From JABCPO02 sp963546185 (lineage in GTDB: Bacteria > Bacillota > Clostridia > TANB77 > CAG-508), in contig CAUULU010000015.1 in the NCBI GenBank assembly GCA_963546185.1, positions 1 through 19,612 of the forward strand: DNA of 19,612 nucleotides. The letters run 5' to 3'. Of the stretch, positions 1 to 8,704 are shown piece after piece. Both the position numbers and the translations under genes were made by a program. Under the pieces are notes generated by a model, which was not told where the DNA came from, searched no databases, and worked only from the letters and a program-made list of their open reading frames with translations. Position 1 is the stretch's first letter, and the number at the start of each line of letters is the position of its first letter.

Positions 1-15
1 TTTACAGGGATTGAT

Positions 16-312
16 ATGCAATCACTTCATTTTATATGGGCATGGATTATAACATTTATACTTGGGATACTAGTAGAAGTTTTCTCAAAAAATGAACAAT
101 TCAAAAAAACATATCCACTTACAGCTATGTTAATAGGTATGCCTTTTGTAATGGCATTTTTATCATCAATATCTAGACAACTTATAATATTTGATAGTAG
201 TAGTATTGCAATAATATTGGTACATTATATGTGTGCAGCTTCAGGTAGATCTGTTGTGGAATGTTGTAAGACAATATTTGAACATATTACAAAAAAGAAA
301 GATGGTGAATAA
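16..312 (+). CDS. Small membrane protein of unknown function
   Basis: The product is about 98 residues with two to three hydrophobic segments (about 5-22, 38-56 and 62-80) and a short lysine-rich tail, so it should be a small integral membrane protein with a cytoplasmic C-terminus. I do not recognise the family; its size and helix pattern resemble phage holins, but nothing more specific supports that. The ATG at 16 follows a weak AGGG. However, the frame is open back to base 1, so the true start may lie upstream of the window. The stop is followed after one base by the ATG of the next gene, which implies translational coupling. Confidence 0.6.
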   Translation: MQSLHFIWAWIITFILGILVEVFSKNEQFKKTYPLTAMLIGMPFVMAFLSSISRQLIIFDSSSIAIILVHYMCAASGRSVVECCKTIFEHITKKKDGE

Positions 313-313
313 T

Positions 314-679
314 ATGTTAAAAATAAGAAAAGAAATATGGATAATGATAATACAATTTATTATATTTTTGGGAGCACAAATAATAGCAAGGTTATCAGGT
401 GATATGTACGGTTCACTATTTGTAGTATTAATAATATATCCTATTTCAGTTTTAGTACTATCAATAGCTATTTCTTGGACAGAAAGTAAGCTTAAATACT
501 TATACCCTATATATGTTGCTATAATTTTTTTACTAATGTCATATATATTTTTAAATAGTTCAGCATATAGCTATAGCCTTATATTCGCAGGAATATCAGC
601 AGTTGGTATGGTGATAGGACTTATTAGTAACTATATATCAGAATTTTTTACTAAAGATAAGGGGAAAAATAAGAATTAA
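314..679 (+). CDS. Small polytopic membrane protein of unknown function
   Basis: The product is 121 residues with about four membrane helices (near 9-27, 35-57, 66-86 and 92-112), a basic N-terminus and a basic Lys/Asn-rich C-terminus. I chose the ATG at 314 over the longer in-frame start at 233. The longer version would run 80 bases inside the preceding gene, whereas 314 sits directly after that gene's stop codon. No family is recognised. Position and spacing suggest it is made together with the preceding small membrane protein and with the NERD gene 25 bases downstream. Confidence 0.65.
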   Translation: MLKIRKEIWIMIIQFIIFLGAQIIARLSGDMYGSLFVVLIIYPISVLVLSIAISWTESKLKYLYPIYVAIIFLLMSYIFLNSSAYSYSLIFAGISAVGMVIGLISNYISEFFTKDKGKNKN

Positions 680-703
680 AATTAATATGAAAAGAGGAAT
701 AAT

Positions 704-1507
704 ATGGATTATATGAATTATATTAAGATTTTTACGAGTCCAATCTATATCTTTGCAATCCTTTTCTTTATTGCGGCATTAATTGTTGATAAAAATAGGA
801 CTAAAATCATAGGATTTGCAGGAGAATTCTGGGTTCGTAAGGAATTAAATAAGCTTCCGAAAGAATATCTTTATCTAAGTGATGTTATGCTAGAAGTTGA
901 TGGAAAAACAACACAAATAGATCATATTGTGTTTTCTAAATATGGAATATTTGTAATTGAAACAAAACAAAGAAATACATATATTACTGGGAATGAACAT
1001 GATAAGTATTGGGTAGTAAAGGCAGGAAGAAAAAAACACTATATGTATAATCCAATACATCAAAATTATGGACATAAGAAAGCGATTGAACAAATATTAG
1101 GTTTAAATGATAATCAGGTAATAGATATTGTTTGTGTAAGTGGACAAGCAAATTTGAGGATAAAGTCAAACAAAGTTGTTAGGGTAGAAAGAATAGTAGA
1201 TAGAATATTATTTGAAAAAGAGGAAAAGATAGAAGACTATGTTAGTATGGCACATAGAATAAATGCGATGAATATAGTTGATAAGAAGTATAGAAAACAA
1301 CATATAGAAGATATACAGGAGAATATTAATAATAATACTGAAGAATTAAGAAAAGAAGTTGTTATGAATAGATGTCCTAGATGTGGAAATGAGCTTGTTG
1401 TTAGAAAAGGAAAAACAGGAGAGTTTGTAGGATGTTTAAGTTTTCCGAAATGTAGATATACAAAGGTTATAAAAAAGAGTGATACAGAAGATAATGCGTT
1501 ATTTTAG
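704..1507 (+). CDS. NERD-domain protein with C-terminal topoisomerase-type zinc ribbon
   Basis: The product is 267 residues. A membrane helix at about 10-29 anchors it. A nuclease-related domain (NERD) follows at about 36-150, with the GxxGE start at 37-41 and likely PD-(D/E)xK residues Asp73 (QIDH), Glu86 and Lys88 (ETK). The C-terminus is a zinc ribbon of the kind found at the end of bacterial topoisomerase I, with Cys224, Cys227, Cys244 and Cys250. NERD belongs to the PD-(D/E)xK nuclease fold, and with a zinc ribbon it is expected to act on or bind DNA. The in vivo role of such proteins is poorly known; some sit in defence or plasmid contexts. AGGA lies 7 bases before the ATG. Nuclease activity is inferred from the motifs. 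Confidence 0.85.
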   Translation: MDYMNYIKIFTSPIYIFAILFFIAALIVDKNRTKIIGFAGEFWVRKELNKLPKEYLYLSDVMLEVDGKTTQIDHIVFSKYGIFVIETKQRNTYITGNEHDKYWVVKAGRKKHYMYNPIHQNYGHKKAIEQILGLNDNQVIDIVCVSGQANLRIKSNKVVRVERIVDRILFEKEEKIEDYVSMAHRINAMNIVDKKYRKQHIEDIQENINNNTEELRKEVVMNRCPRCGNELVVRKGKTGEFVGCLSFPKCRYTKVIKKSDTEDNALF

Positions 1508-1518
1508 AAGAGGTAAAT

Positions 1519-1992
1519 ATGGCAGATATACAATATGCAAATGCATATACAGAAGTTTTAGATATATTAAAATATATATCTAAAGAAGATTATGAAAAGA
1601 TACCAAAAAGTAAGATAAAAGTTTTTGAAGAAAATAGTAATAAGAATTATAGTTTTAAATATGATGTAGATAAAACATTGGAAGAACAAAATGTATCTGA
1701 AATAGCAAAAATGATAATAGCAATTTTATGTAGAGATTATTGGACAACAAATGAACAAAGATACATTATTATAAAAAAGCAAAGAGAAGCTAGAGAAGAA
1801 CAAGAAAGACAGATAAGAGAAAGAATAGAACAAAATAGGCAAATAAAAGAAGATTCGCTTAAAGTTATTGATGTTTCTAGTGACCTAGACTTGGATTTAG
1901 ATTATGCTAGAGGAACAAATCTAGAAATATATAGGGAAGATAATATATTTAAAAGAATTATAAGTAAGATAAAGGAAATTTTTGGTTTTTAG
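1519..1992 (+). CDS. Uncharacterised charged protein
   Basis: The product is 157 residues, soluble and highly charged. Residues 1-80 look globular and mostly helical. Residues about 88-115 are rich in Glu, Arg and Gln and probably form a coiled coil. The last 15 residues form a basic amphipathic helix that could touch membrane. No family is recognised. AGAGG lies upstream at a normal distance from the ATG, the previous gene ends 11 bases before, and the next begins 9 bases after, so it belongs to the same operon as the NERD gene. Confidence 0.6.
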   Translation: MADIQYANAYTEVLDILKYISKEDYEKIPKSKIKVFEENSNKNYSFKYDVDKTLEEQNVSEIAKMIIAILCRDYWTTNEQRYIIIKKQREAREEQERQIRERIEQNRQIKEDSLKVIDVSSDLDLDLDYARGTNLEIYREDNIFKRIISKIKEIFGF

Positions 1993-2001
1993 GAGAAAAG
2001 A

Positions 2002-2955
2002 GTGGAAGAAAAAACAAAAGAGAAAAAGGTTGTAACATTAAATGAGCTAGAAAATAAGGAAAAACAAGAACTTAAAAAAATTTTTCTTCATTTTACTAGA
2101 AAAAGTAATCAAGAAAGTATAGAAAAAATAGGGTTAAATCCTAATGTGAAAAAAGAAAATGCGGTTGGAAATGATAAAGAAGTACCAGTAGTATATTTTT
2201 CAGAAGGCCTAGATGGAATGTTTGAAATCCTGAATACATGGGTAAGGACTGAATATTATATGAATGTACAGCTTAAAAGAAGATTAGGTTTAGATGTTAA
2301 GTTTGGTCATGAAGAAGTTGATTCTGAAATTTTAAAAGAAGTATATGAAAAAATGTATGAAGATTTAAAAGATAGAATATATTATAGTGTTGATTTAGAA
2401 GAAGGAATTGATTATGAAAAAGACGGTATAGATGATAAGAAAGTTGATTTAAAAACAAGATTAGAAAACAAGGATATACCGGAACATATAGTTGAAGATG
2501 TTAAATGGCAATATGGTGATGGAGATTATGGCAATTTTGATGATATAAAACAGGAAAAGTGGAATAGAAATACAATTAGAGGAAAGGTTATAGAGCCTGA
2601 AAAATTAATGCAAATAGCATCAGAAAATGGAAGTTTAAGTGCATTAGATATAATATTAGAAAAATATGAAAATTATGATAAGACAAAACTAGAAAATCTA
2701 AAAGAACTTGAAGAACTTGTTGAATATTGTAAGGAAAGAAAAAAAGAGGAACAAGAGTTGGAAGTAGATGAACAAATATTTGAAGAAAACATAAAAAAAG
2801 AAATTACAACAGGAAGCTTATTAAATCAAGTATATGATAAGTATACAGATATAGAGCAAATTAACCTTGTGGAAAAAACATTGGAAAATGATGAAAAAGA
2901 AATTATGAAAAAAGAAGACAAAATACAAGAAATAGAAAATGAGATTAAGATGTAA
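2002..2955 (+). CDS. Uncharacterised protein with a possible ADP-ribosyltransferase-like N-terminus
   Basis: The product is 317 residues and starts with GTG at 2002, preceded by AGGAG at 1991-1995. Residues 28-80 contain an FLHFTRK stretch, an IEKIGL stretch and a VPVVYFSEG stretch. This order (His-x-Thr, then a short helix ending in Gly-Leu, then a strand with Tyr-Phe-Ser) resembles the N-terminal part of ADP-ribosyltransferase/Tpt1-like folds, but I cannot confirm a catalytic set, so this is only a lead. Residues about 225-317 are very acidic and lysine-rich and predict long coiled coils. It is the last gene of the left operon, with a terminator just after the stop. Confidence 0.6.
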   Translation: MEEKTKEKKVVTLNELENKEKQELKKIFLHFTRKSNQESIEKIGLNPNVKKENAVGNDKEVPVVYFSEGLDGMFEILNTWVRTEYYMNVQLKRRLGLDVKFGHEEVDSEILKEVYEKMYEDLKDRIYYSVDLEEGIDYEKDGIDDKKVDLKTRLENKDIPEHIVEDVKWQYGDGDYGNFDDIKQEKWNRNTIRGKVIEPEKLMQIASENGSLSALDIILEKYENYDKTKLENLKELEELVEYCKERKKEEQELEVDEQIFEENIKKEITTGSLLNQVYDKYTDIEQINLVEKTLENDEKEIMKKEDKIQEIENEIKM

Positions 2956-2957
2956 TC

Positions 2958-2996
2958 AAAAATCCCTTAACTATATGAAGTTAATGGGATTTTTTT
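2958..2996 (+). terminator. Rho-independent terminator of the left operon
   Basis: An inverted repeat pairs AAATCCC plus TTAAC on the left with GTTAA plus TGGGATTT on the right around a loop of about 8 bases, and ends in a run of T. It begins 3 bases after the preceding stop codon. Confidence 0.85.
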
Positions 2997-3017
2997 AGTT
3001 TAAATTAAATTATTTTA

Positions 3018-3082
3018 TTGAAAATACTCTTGATTTTTTAGTATAGATTTTTATTGAAATTAATACAAAAATGTAATAAAAT
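3018..3082 (+). promoter_or_regulatory. Candidate sigma-A promoters of the SpoIIE-like/WG operon
   Basis: Two possible vegetative promoters lie between the terminator and the next gene. The first is TTGAAA at 3018-3023, 18 bases, then TATAGA at 3042-3047. The second is TTGAAA at 3054-3059, 17 bases, then TAAAAT at 3077-3082. The second would leave a leader of only about 11 bases, just enough to hold the GAGGTGG ribosome-binding site. In DNA this AT-rich such matches also arise by chance. Confidence 0.45.
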
Positions 3083-3099
3083 GGTAACAAGAGGTGGAA

Positions 3100-4600
3100 A
3101 TGAGAGAGAAAATACTTGGGGGAGTAAATAATGTACTTCGGATATACATTATTTATATTAATAAGTCTTATAACATATAATTTTATACCAGTTGGGGCTA
3201 TAGTAGGTACAGTAGCATTTTTTGCAATGTCTTTACCTATTATTTTTGCTGTGGGAATAAGTATTTTAGCATTATTAATAGTAAGTCCTGCAAGTATATC
3301 AGTATATTTAATATTTTTAATGCTTTTTGTAATGGAAACACTATTATTTAAGCCACTTGTTAGCTTTGAAAATAGGAATGAAAGAAAAAAAGTTGGAACA
3401 TATTTAATTGTAACAATGTTTATAATTCAGATTATAAACTTGGGGATTATAAGAAGTTTAACTTTTTCTCTTATAATGTTTGGAATGTACAAGATTATAG
3501 TTAACGCACTTTTTGTAGTGTTTAATCCAGAACAAAAAATAATATTTTCTGATGAGGAATGGCTTTCTGTAATAATTGCGATGATTATAGCAATAACATT
3601 TAACTATCAGATTTTTAGAAATATTAATATATTAGGGTTTGGAATTGAAAATAGTTATATATTATTTTTAGCAATAGTTTCATCAATAGCTGTAACTAAA
3701 AGAGGAGGAATGCTAGGCTTTTTAAGTTTAGGTATAGGTTATATATTTATAAGAAATATAGCAGGAATTAATATGCTTACAGATATAAACTTTAAAATGA
3801 TAAATATTACTGTGTTTACAATGTTACTTTCAGTTATTTTACAATTTAAAAGAAAATATATGCTTTTAACATTATGGATTATTAATTTAATAGCATTATC
3901 ACTTATGTATTATAATTTATCAGCATATATGTATATTTTAATTCCATCAATTGTATCAAGTGTAATAGTTTTAAGAAATACAAACTTTGATTTTTCGAAC
4001 ATTCTTAATTCAGAATTCTTATTAGGCGATGGAAGTGAAAGAAGATTAAAAGCTCCTGTAGAAGAAAAAAAGGAAGCTTTAGAAGATGAAGATACAAAGA
4101 AAAAAAGAATTATAGCAGAAAAATTAAGAAATGAAGAAAATATAAGAGGTTTTGAAGAAAAAATAATTTTAGATAAGAAAATTAAAAAATTAAAGATATA
4201 TAATCAAATAGTCTTTTTTGACAAAATTATTAAAAATATATATCTAGAATGTATTAAAAATGATATAAATTTAAATATTTATGAAATATGTGATATATTA
4301 AATATGAATAATCTTGTTGTTGATATTGAAGATAAAGAAGTAAATAAAGAATTAGAAGTTTTAAAACAAGTTTCAACAAAGGTTGTTTTAACAATGTTTA
4401 AAAAGATTGAAAAAGATTATGATAATATAAAAGAAAAAGAGAAACAAGAACAAGAAGAAAATCTGAAACAACTTGAAGATTCAATAGAAGAAAACAACGA
4501 AGATGAAAAGAAAGAAAAAAATTATACTATTGTAAGTAGAATAGTAGAAATAAATAAAAAAACAATTAAAAGTATAAAAGATAAACTTTTAAGAGAATAG
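3100..4600 (+). CDS. SpoIIE-like polytopic membrane protein with cytoplasmic coiled-coil tail; contains one CGGA site
   Basis: About ten hydrophobic helices fill residues 10-300. The order of helices and the DEEWLS stretch followed by a Gly-Gly-rich helix resemble the membrane domain of sporulation phosphatase SpoIIE. The PP2C phosphatase domain is absent and is replaced by about 190 charged, coiled-coil-prone residues, so a role as a membrane scaffold is inference. Start choice: the ATG at 3131 has an upstream GGGGGAG, but the ATG at 3100 follows a better GAGGTGG (3091-3097). The frame from 3100 runs 13 codons to CTT CGGA at 3139. Reading CGGA as glycine joins it exactly to the long frame, giving 499 residues with the junction NNVLGYTLF. 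Without the shift the 3100 frame stops about 13 codons later. I prefer 3100 because the junction matches the other six sites in the window; the 3131 start remains possible. Confidence 0.7.
3139..3142 (+). other. CGGA site 1: in-frame CGG-A read as glycine (+1)
   Basis: Codon context is GTA CTT CGGA TAT ACA. It lies 13 codons after the ATG at 3100. It is the least certain of the seven sites because an alternative start at 3131 lies between it and the upstream ATG. Confidence 0.6.
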
Positions 4601-4609
4601 GAGAAAATT

Positions 4610-6157
4610 ATGGCGGGTAAGAGATTTAAAGATACTGAGAAAAAGCTTAATATGAAAAAAGTATTATTAATCTTAATAATGCCTATAATAGTAGTTTTAG
4701 GATATTTTGGATATAAGGAAATACCAAGACTTTTGGAAAGCTATAATGTTACAAGAGTTGCAACAGTTGGATATTATGCATATAAAAATGAACAAGGAAA
4801 ATGGGGAGTAATTAATGGTACAGGAGATACTGTAATACCATGTACATATGATGAAATGGTAGTTATTCCTAAAAAAGATAAAGATGTATTTATAGTAACA
4901 GAAGTAACAGATTATGCAAAAAAAGAATATACAAACAAGGTTTTAAATGCAAAAGGAACTCAAATATTTAAAGAATTTGATAAAATAGAACCAATTGAAT
5001 ATAATTCATCAGAAACAATTTATGATAAAAATGTTTTGAAATGCTATAAAAATGGGAAGATGGGACTTATTGATTATGAAGGTAATGTAAAATTTGAACC
5101 AGAATTTCAAGAAGTATCAATAATGGGAAATATTTCAGAAAAATTATTAATAAAAAAAGAAGATAAATATGGGGTTATAAATACAAAAACATATTCATAT
5201 GCGGTTCCAAATATATATAAGAGTATAGAACCAATAGATAATACAGATAATAACACAAACTATGATGTTGTATTTGAAAGTCTACATGGAGTTATGACAG
5301 AAAACGGGAAAAAAGTTATTGCAACAGAATATGATGAAATATTTAAAATTAAATCTTCAACACATGTTGCAGCAAGAAAAGGAAATGATAGATCATTATT
5401 TAATATAAATGGTGAAAAAGTTTCTGGATATATTGCAGGAATAAAAGAAGCATATGAAGATGTGGTTATATATGAAACAGCTGGTAAATTAGGAGTTAAG
5501 AGCTTAGCAGGAAAAGAAATCTTAAAACCTGAATATACTGAAATCAAGAAAATAAGCAAAGATAAATATATTACTAAAAAAGAAAAATATAATATTGTAT
5601 CAGTTTCAGAAGGAACAGAAGCAATAATAGCTACAGAATTATTACAAAAAGAAGCAGAAAATATTCAATATTATAAAGAAGGTGCTTTTTATATAGCAGA
5701 ATACAAAGAAGATAATACTACAAAAGAAAGTTTTTATAATTCAGATGTTGAACTAAAATTAGAAGGAAAATTATTAGAATATAATGGGAATGATGGTTAT
5801 ATGAGAGTTTTAAAAGCAAACTCAAAAGAAGAAGAATTCTATAATTTTAAATTTGAACATATATCTGAAGAATCAGCATATAAGACAAATAATTTATTTA
5901 GATTTGTTGAAAATGGAAAAGTAGGATTCAAGAATAACAAAGGAACGGTAATAGTACCTGCAATATATGATGATGCAACATATCAAAATATATATGGTTT
6001 TATTGCAGTAAACAGATCAGGAAAATGGGGAAGCTTAGACTATAATGGTAAAATTGTAGTTGAACCTCAATATGAATTAAAAGATTATACATATATAGAT
6101 TTTATAAAAGATATGTATAGATATAAAGATGCAGATATTGTAGCATATACAAAATAG
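4610..6157 (+). CDS. Membrane-anchored WG-repeat protein
   Basis: The product is 515 residues. A basic N-terminus is followed by one membrane helix at about 17-36, after which the rest should lie outside the membrane. The large C-terminal part is built from WG repeats, each with a (K)(W/Y/M/L)G core and an ending like (V/L)xPxY(D/E). I see cores near residues 64-66 (KWG), 150-152 (KMG), 186-188 (KYG), 226-228 (HGV), 293-295 (KLG), about 436 (KVG) and about 472 (KWG). WG repeats form beta-propeller-like surfaces and usually bind other molecules; no enzyme activity is implied. AGGAG lies 5 bases before the ATG, 9 bases after the SpoIIE-like gene, so the two are probably made together. Confidence 0.85.
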   Translation: MAGKRFKDTEKKLNMKKVLLILIMPIIVVLGYFGYKEIPRLLESYNVTRVATVGYYAYKNEQGKWGVINGTGDTVIPCTYDEMVVIPKKDKDVFIVTEVTDYAKKEYTNKVLNAKGTQIFKEFDKIEPIEYNSSETIYDKNVLKCYKNGKMGLIDYEGNVKFEPEFQEVSIMGNISEKLLIKKEDKYGVINTKTYSYAVPNIYKSIEPIDNTDNNTNYDVVFESLHGVMTENGKKVIATEYDEIFKIKSSTHVAARKGNDRSLFNINGEKVSGYIAGIKEAYEDVVIYETAGKLGVKSLAGKEILKPEYTEIKKISKDKYITKKEKYNIVSVSEGTEAIIATELLQKEAENIQYYKEGAFYIAEYKEDNTTKESFYNSDVELKLEGKLLEYNGNDGYMRVLKANSKEEEFYNFKFEHISEESAYKTNNLFRFVENGKVGFKNNKGTVIVPAIYDDATYQNIYGFIAVNRSGKWGSLDYNGKIVVEPQYELKDYTYIDFIKDMYRYKDADIVAYTK

Positions 6158-6201
6158 AAAAATGAATTATTAAATTTATTAATATACAAAAGAGAATAAT
6201 T

Positions 6202-7485
6202 ATGAGAGAAGAAAAATTTAAATATCAGTACACATATCATATACTTCCATATATTTATGAAGGAAGATATGATGAATATTTGACAAGATTATTAAAAGAT
6301 ACAAATATAATAGAATATAGATATGATAAGATTAAGAACTTAGAAATATTTTCATATTTTAAAAAAGATATATTAGAATCAATGTTTTATGAATTTCCGT
6401 ATAAGGAAACAGAAAAAATAAGCATACAAAAAAAAGTAAACAAACTTCTGAAATATGAAAGTGTAACTTTTGAATATGATATAATTGATAAAGAAAAAAA
6501 TAAAATATCAATGAATGATATTGTAAGAGTGGCTGGAAATGAAGAATATAATAATAATGAAAAAGATAAAGGAAATATAAAATTCGATATAGAAGATTTT
6601 AAGATAATAGTTTTTAAATCAGGTATAGCATTCATAATATTAAAAACAGTACTTATAAATACTAGATATATATCTGATGTAATGGATTTTAACTATAGAT
6701 TTAAAAGTATATTATCTAAAAGAGATATTATTAAAAAGCTTGATAATATTGAAATATGCTTACTTGGTGATGAAGTAAATGGATTTGAAAAGTTAAAACA
6801 AATTATATTAAACTATGTTGGGAAAAATAAGAATAATAAGATATTAGAAAATAATGAAGAATTTTATACATTTTCATATCTTTGTATGGATAACATATAT
6901 ATTAATGAGGAAAATAATAAGAATATACTTAAAAATATATACTTAAAATATAGTAGAATATTACAGTCAAGTTATGATACAGAAGGATTGGATGAAGAAA
7001 CAATAGTGTCTAAAAATATGACAGAGATAAAAGATACTAATATAGGAATAACAAAAATAAGTTCAATGCTATTATGTTCAGGGATAGATCCATTCAATTT
7101 TACTGTACTTCCAAGAGATTATGAAACTAAAATGTTATATACATATATTATTACATTATATCAAAAGTTATTTTTAGTTATGATAAGTAAAGAGCTTACA
7201 AGTGAAAATAATAAAAAACAAAAGCTTGGGAGAATAAAATTCAATGATTTTATATCAAAAATGTGGTATAACGAAATAACACTTTCTGAAAAAGGAAGTA
7301 TATATTATGAATATCTAAAAAAGATATTAGAAATAAATAAAACATTTGATGAAACACAACTTAAGTATAAGCTTATATTCAGATACAATAAAACTAATAA
7401 GAGTAATATATTTTATAAAATAATGGGAATGATAGGTATAATCTCAATAGGACTTAATATTTATCAATACTTTTTTAGAAAATAA
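6202..7485 (+). CDS. Uncharacterised protein with one C-terminal membrane helix
   Basis: The product is 427 residues. It is mostly soluble and rich in Ile, Lys, Asn and Tyr, and ends in a single hydrophobic helix at about 405-423 followed by a short basic tail, which suggests a tail-anchored or bitopic topology with the bulk in the cytoplasm. I recognise no family. A distant likeness to the overall shape of CorA-type transporters (large soluble part, C-terminal helix) was considered, but no GMN motif and no second helix are present. The ribosome-binding site is weak (AGAGA). Together with the two preceding genes it forms a cluster of membrane-linked proteins. Confidence 0.6.
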   Translation: MREEKFKYQYTYHILPYIYEGRYDEYLTRLLKDTNIIEYRYDKIKNLEIFSYFKKDILESMFYEFPYKETEKISIQKKVNKLLKYESVTFEYDIIDKEKNKISMNDIVRVAGNEEYNNNEKDKGNIKFDIEDFKIIVFKSGIAFIILKTVLINTRYISDVMDFNYRFKSILSKRDIIKKLDNIEICLLGDEVNGFEKLKQIILNYVGKNKNNKILENNEEFYTFSYLCMDNIYINEENNKNILKNIYLKYSRILQSSYDTEGLDEETIVSKNMTEIKDTNIGITKISSMLLCSGIDPFNFTVLPRDYETKMLYTYIITLYQKLFLVMISKELTSENNKKQKLGRIKFNDFISKMWYNEITLSEKGSIYYEYLKKILEINKTFDETQLKYKLIFRYNKTNKSNIFYKIMGMIGIISIGLNIYQYFFRK

Positions 7486-7504
7486 GATAATATAGAGAAA
7501 AATT

Positions 7505-7885
7505 ATGAAAGTTGGAATAGATACTGTAGAAATTAAGAGAATAGAAAAATTATATAAAAAAGAAGGACATAATTTTTTAAATAGAGTTTTTACAGAAAAA
7601 GAGAAACAAATTCTAATAGAATTAGAAAAATCAAATAGTAAACAATTATATAGTAAGATTGCAGGAAAATATGCAGTAAAAGAAGCGGTATATAAAGCTT
7701 TGGGATCTGGAATTTCATATAATAGTATTGAAACATTAAATTATGATAATGGAAAACCATATGTTAAAATATATGATTCTAATAATATAGAATGTGAGAA
7801 ATATAATATAGAAATAAGTATAACTCATGATAGAACAAATGCAATTGCTATAGCAATTATAGAAGAAAGAGGACAAGATGTTTGA
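7505..7885 (+). CDS. acpS: Holo-[acyl-carrier-protein] synthase
   Basis: AcpS transfers the 4'-phosphopantetheine arm of coenzyme A to the serine of acyl carrier protein, making it active for fatty acid synthesis in the cytoplasm. The 126-residue product has the family length. It opens with the VGIDTVEIKRI motif, which holds the metal-binding Asp6, and carries KEAVYKALG with Glu60 in the central helix; SITHD lies near the C-terminus. The gene overlaps tatD by 8 bases, a common sign of translational coupling. The upstream Shine-Dalgarno sequence is weak (TAGAGA). Confidence 0.95.
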   Translation: MKVGIDTVEIKRIEKLYKKEGHNFLNRVFTEKEKQILIELEKSNSKQLYSKIAGKYAVKEAVYKALGSGISYNSIETLNYDNGKPYVKIYDSNNIECEKYNIEISITHDRTNAIAIAIIEERGQDV

Positions 7886-8684
7886 TTCACATGCACATTT
7901 AAATAGTGATAAGTTTGAAGGAAGATATATAGAAAATGCAAAAACAGTAATGGAAAATATGGATTATGTCATGATTCCGGCATGGGACTATAATTCGAGC
8001 TTAAAAGCTCTAGAAATTGCAGAAATAAGCTCAAACATATATGTTGCATTAGGACTTCACCCAACAGAAGTACCAAGATTTTTAGATGAGGCAAAACAAA
8101 ATGGAATGAGCTTTGAAGAATATATAGAACAAGAATTAAATAAAATAGAAAAACTTATAATAGAGAATAAAACAAAAGTAGTAGCAATAGGAGAATTAGG
8201 ACTTGATTATTATTGGGATAAAGAAGAATATACACAAGGTCTTCAAAGATATATGATGGTAAAACAGATAGGATTAGCAAATAAGTTGAACCTTCCAATA
8301 GTAATTCATACAAGAGATGCAACTATTGATATGATAAAATTATTACAAGAAAATGAAGTTTTAAAAAAAGGAATAATGCATTGTGTTCCTATTAATGAAT
8401 ATTTAATAAAAGAAACATTGAAACTAGGATATTATATATCATTTGCAGGAAATATAACATTTAAAAATGCAAAACCAGAAGAATGTGTTAAAATAGTTCC
8501 ATTAGATAGAATGCTAGTAGAAACAGATACACCATACCTAACACCAGAACCAATGAGAGGAAAAGAAAATACTCCATGTAATGTTAAGTATGTAATAGAA
8601 AAAATATCTAATATAATTAATAAGGAACCAAGTGAGATTGAAAAAATAACAACAGAAAATGCTAAGAAAATATATAATATCTAA
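7878..8684 (+). CDS. tatD: TatD-family metal-dependent hydrolase (DNase)
   Basis: The product is 268 residues, the usual length. TatD proteins are TIM-barrel metallo-hydrolases with 3'-5' exonuclease activity on DNA or RNA. All expected metal ligands are visible: His5 and His7 (DSHAHLN), Glu106 (GELGLDYYWD), His144 (IHTRDA), His168 (MHC) and Asp217 (ETDTPYLTP). GLHPTEV near 59-65 and the PMRGKENTP signature also match. It overlaps acpS by 8 bases and is followed 20 bases later by mfd. The exact physiological substrate cannot be told from sequence. Confidence 0.93.
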   Translation: MFDSHAHLNSDKFEGRYIENAKTVMENMDYVMIPAWDYNSSLKALEIAEISSNIYVALGLHPTEVPRFLDEAKQNGMSFEEYIEQELNKIEKLIIENKTKVVAIGELGLDYYWDKEEYTQGLQRYMMVKQIGLANKLNLPIVIHTRDATIDMIKLLQENEVLKKGIMHCVPINEYLIKETLKLGYYISFAGNITFKNAKPEECVKIVPLDRMLVETDTPYLTPEPMRGKENTPCNVKYVIEKISNIINKEPSEIEKITTENAKKIYNI

Positions 8685-8704
8685 TTAGATAAGTAGAGGA
8701 AAAT

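Noticed and set aside
233..313. Upstream start of the second small membrane protein
   Set aside because: It would overlap the preceding membrane-protein gene by 80 bases; ATG 314 lies just after that gene's stop.
3131..3133. ATG 3131 as start of the SpoIIE-like protein
   Set aside because: It has a fair GGGGGAG upstream and remains possible, but ATG 3100 has a better ribosome-binding site and its frame joins through a CGGA exactly like the other sites.
6202..7485. CorA-like magnesium transporter
   Set aside because: Only one membrane helix and no GMN motif.
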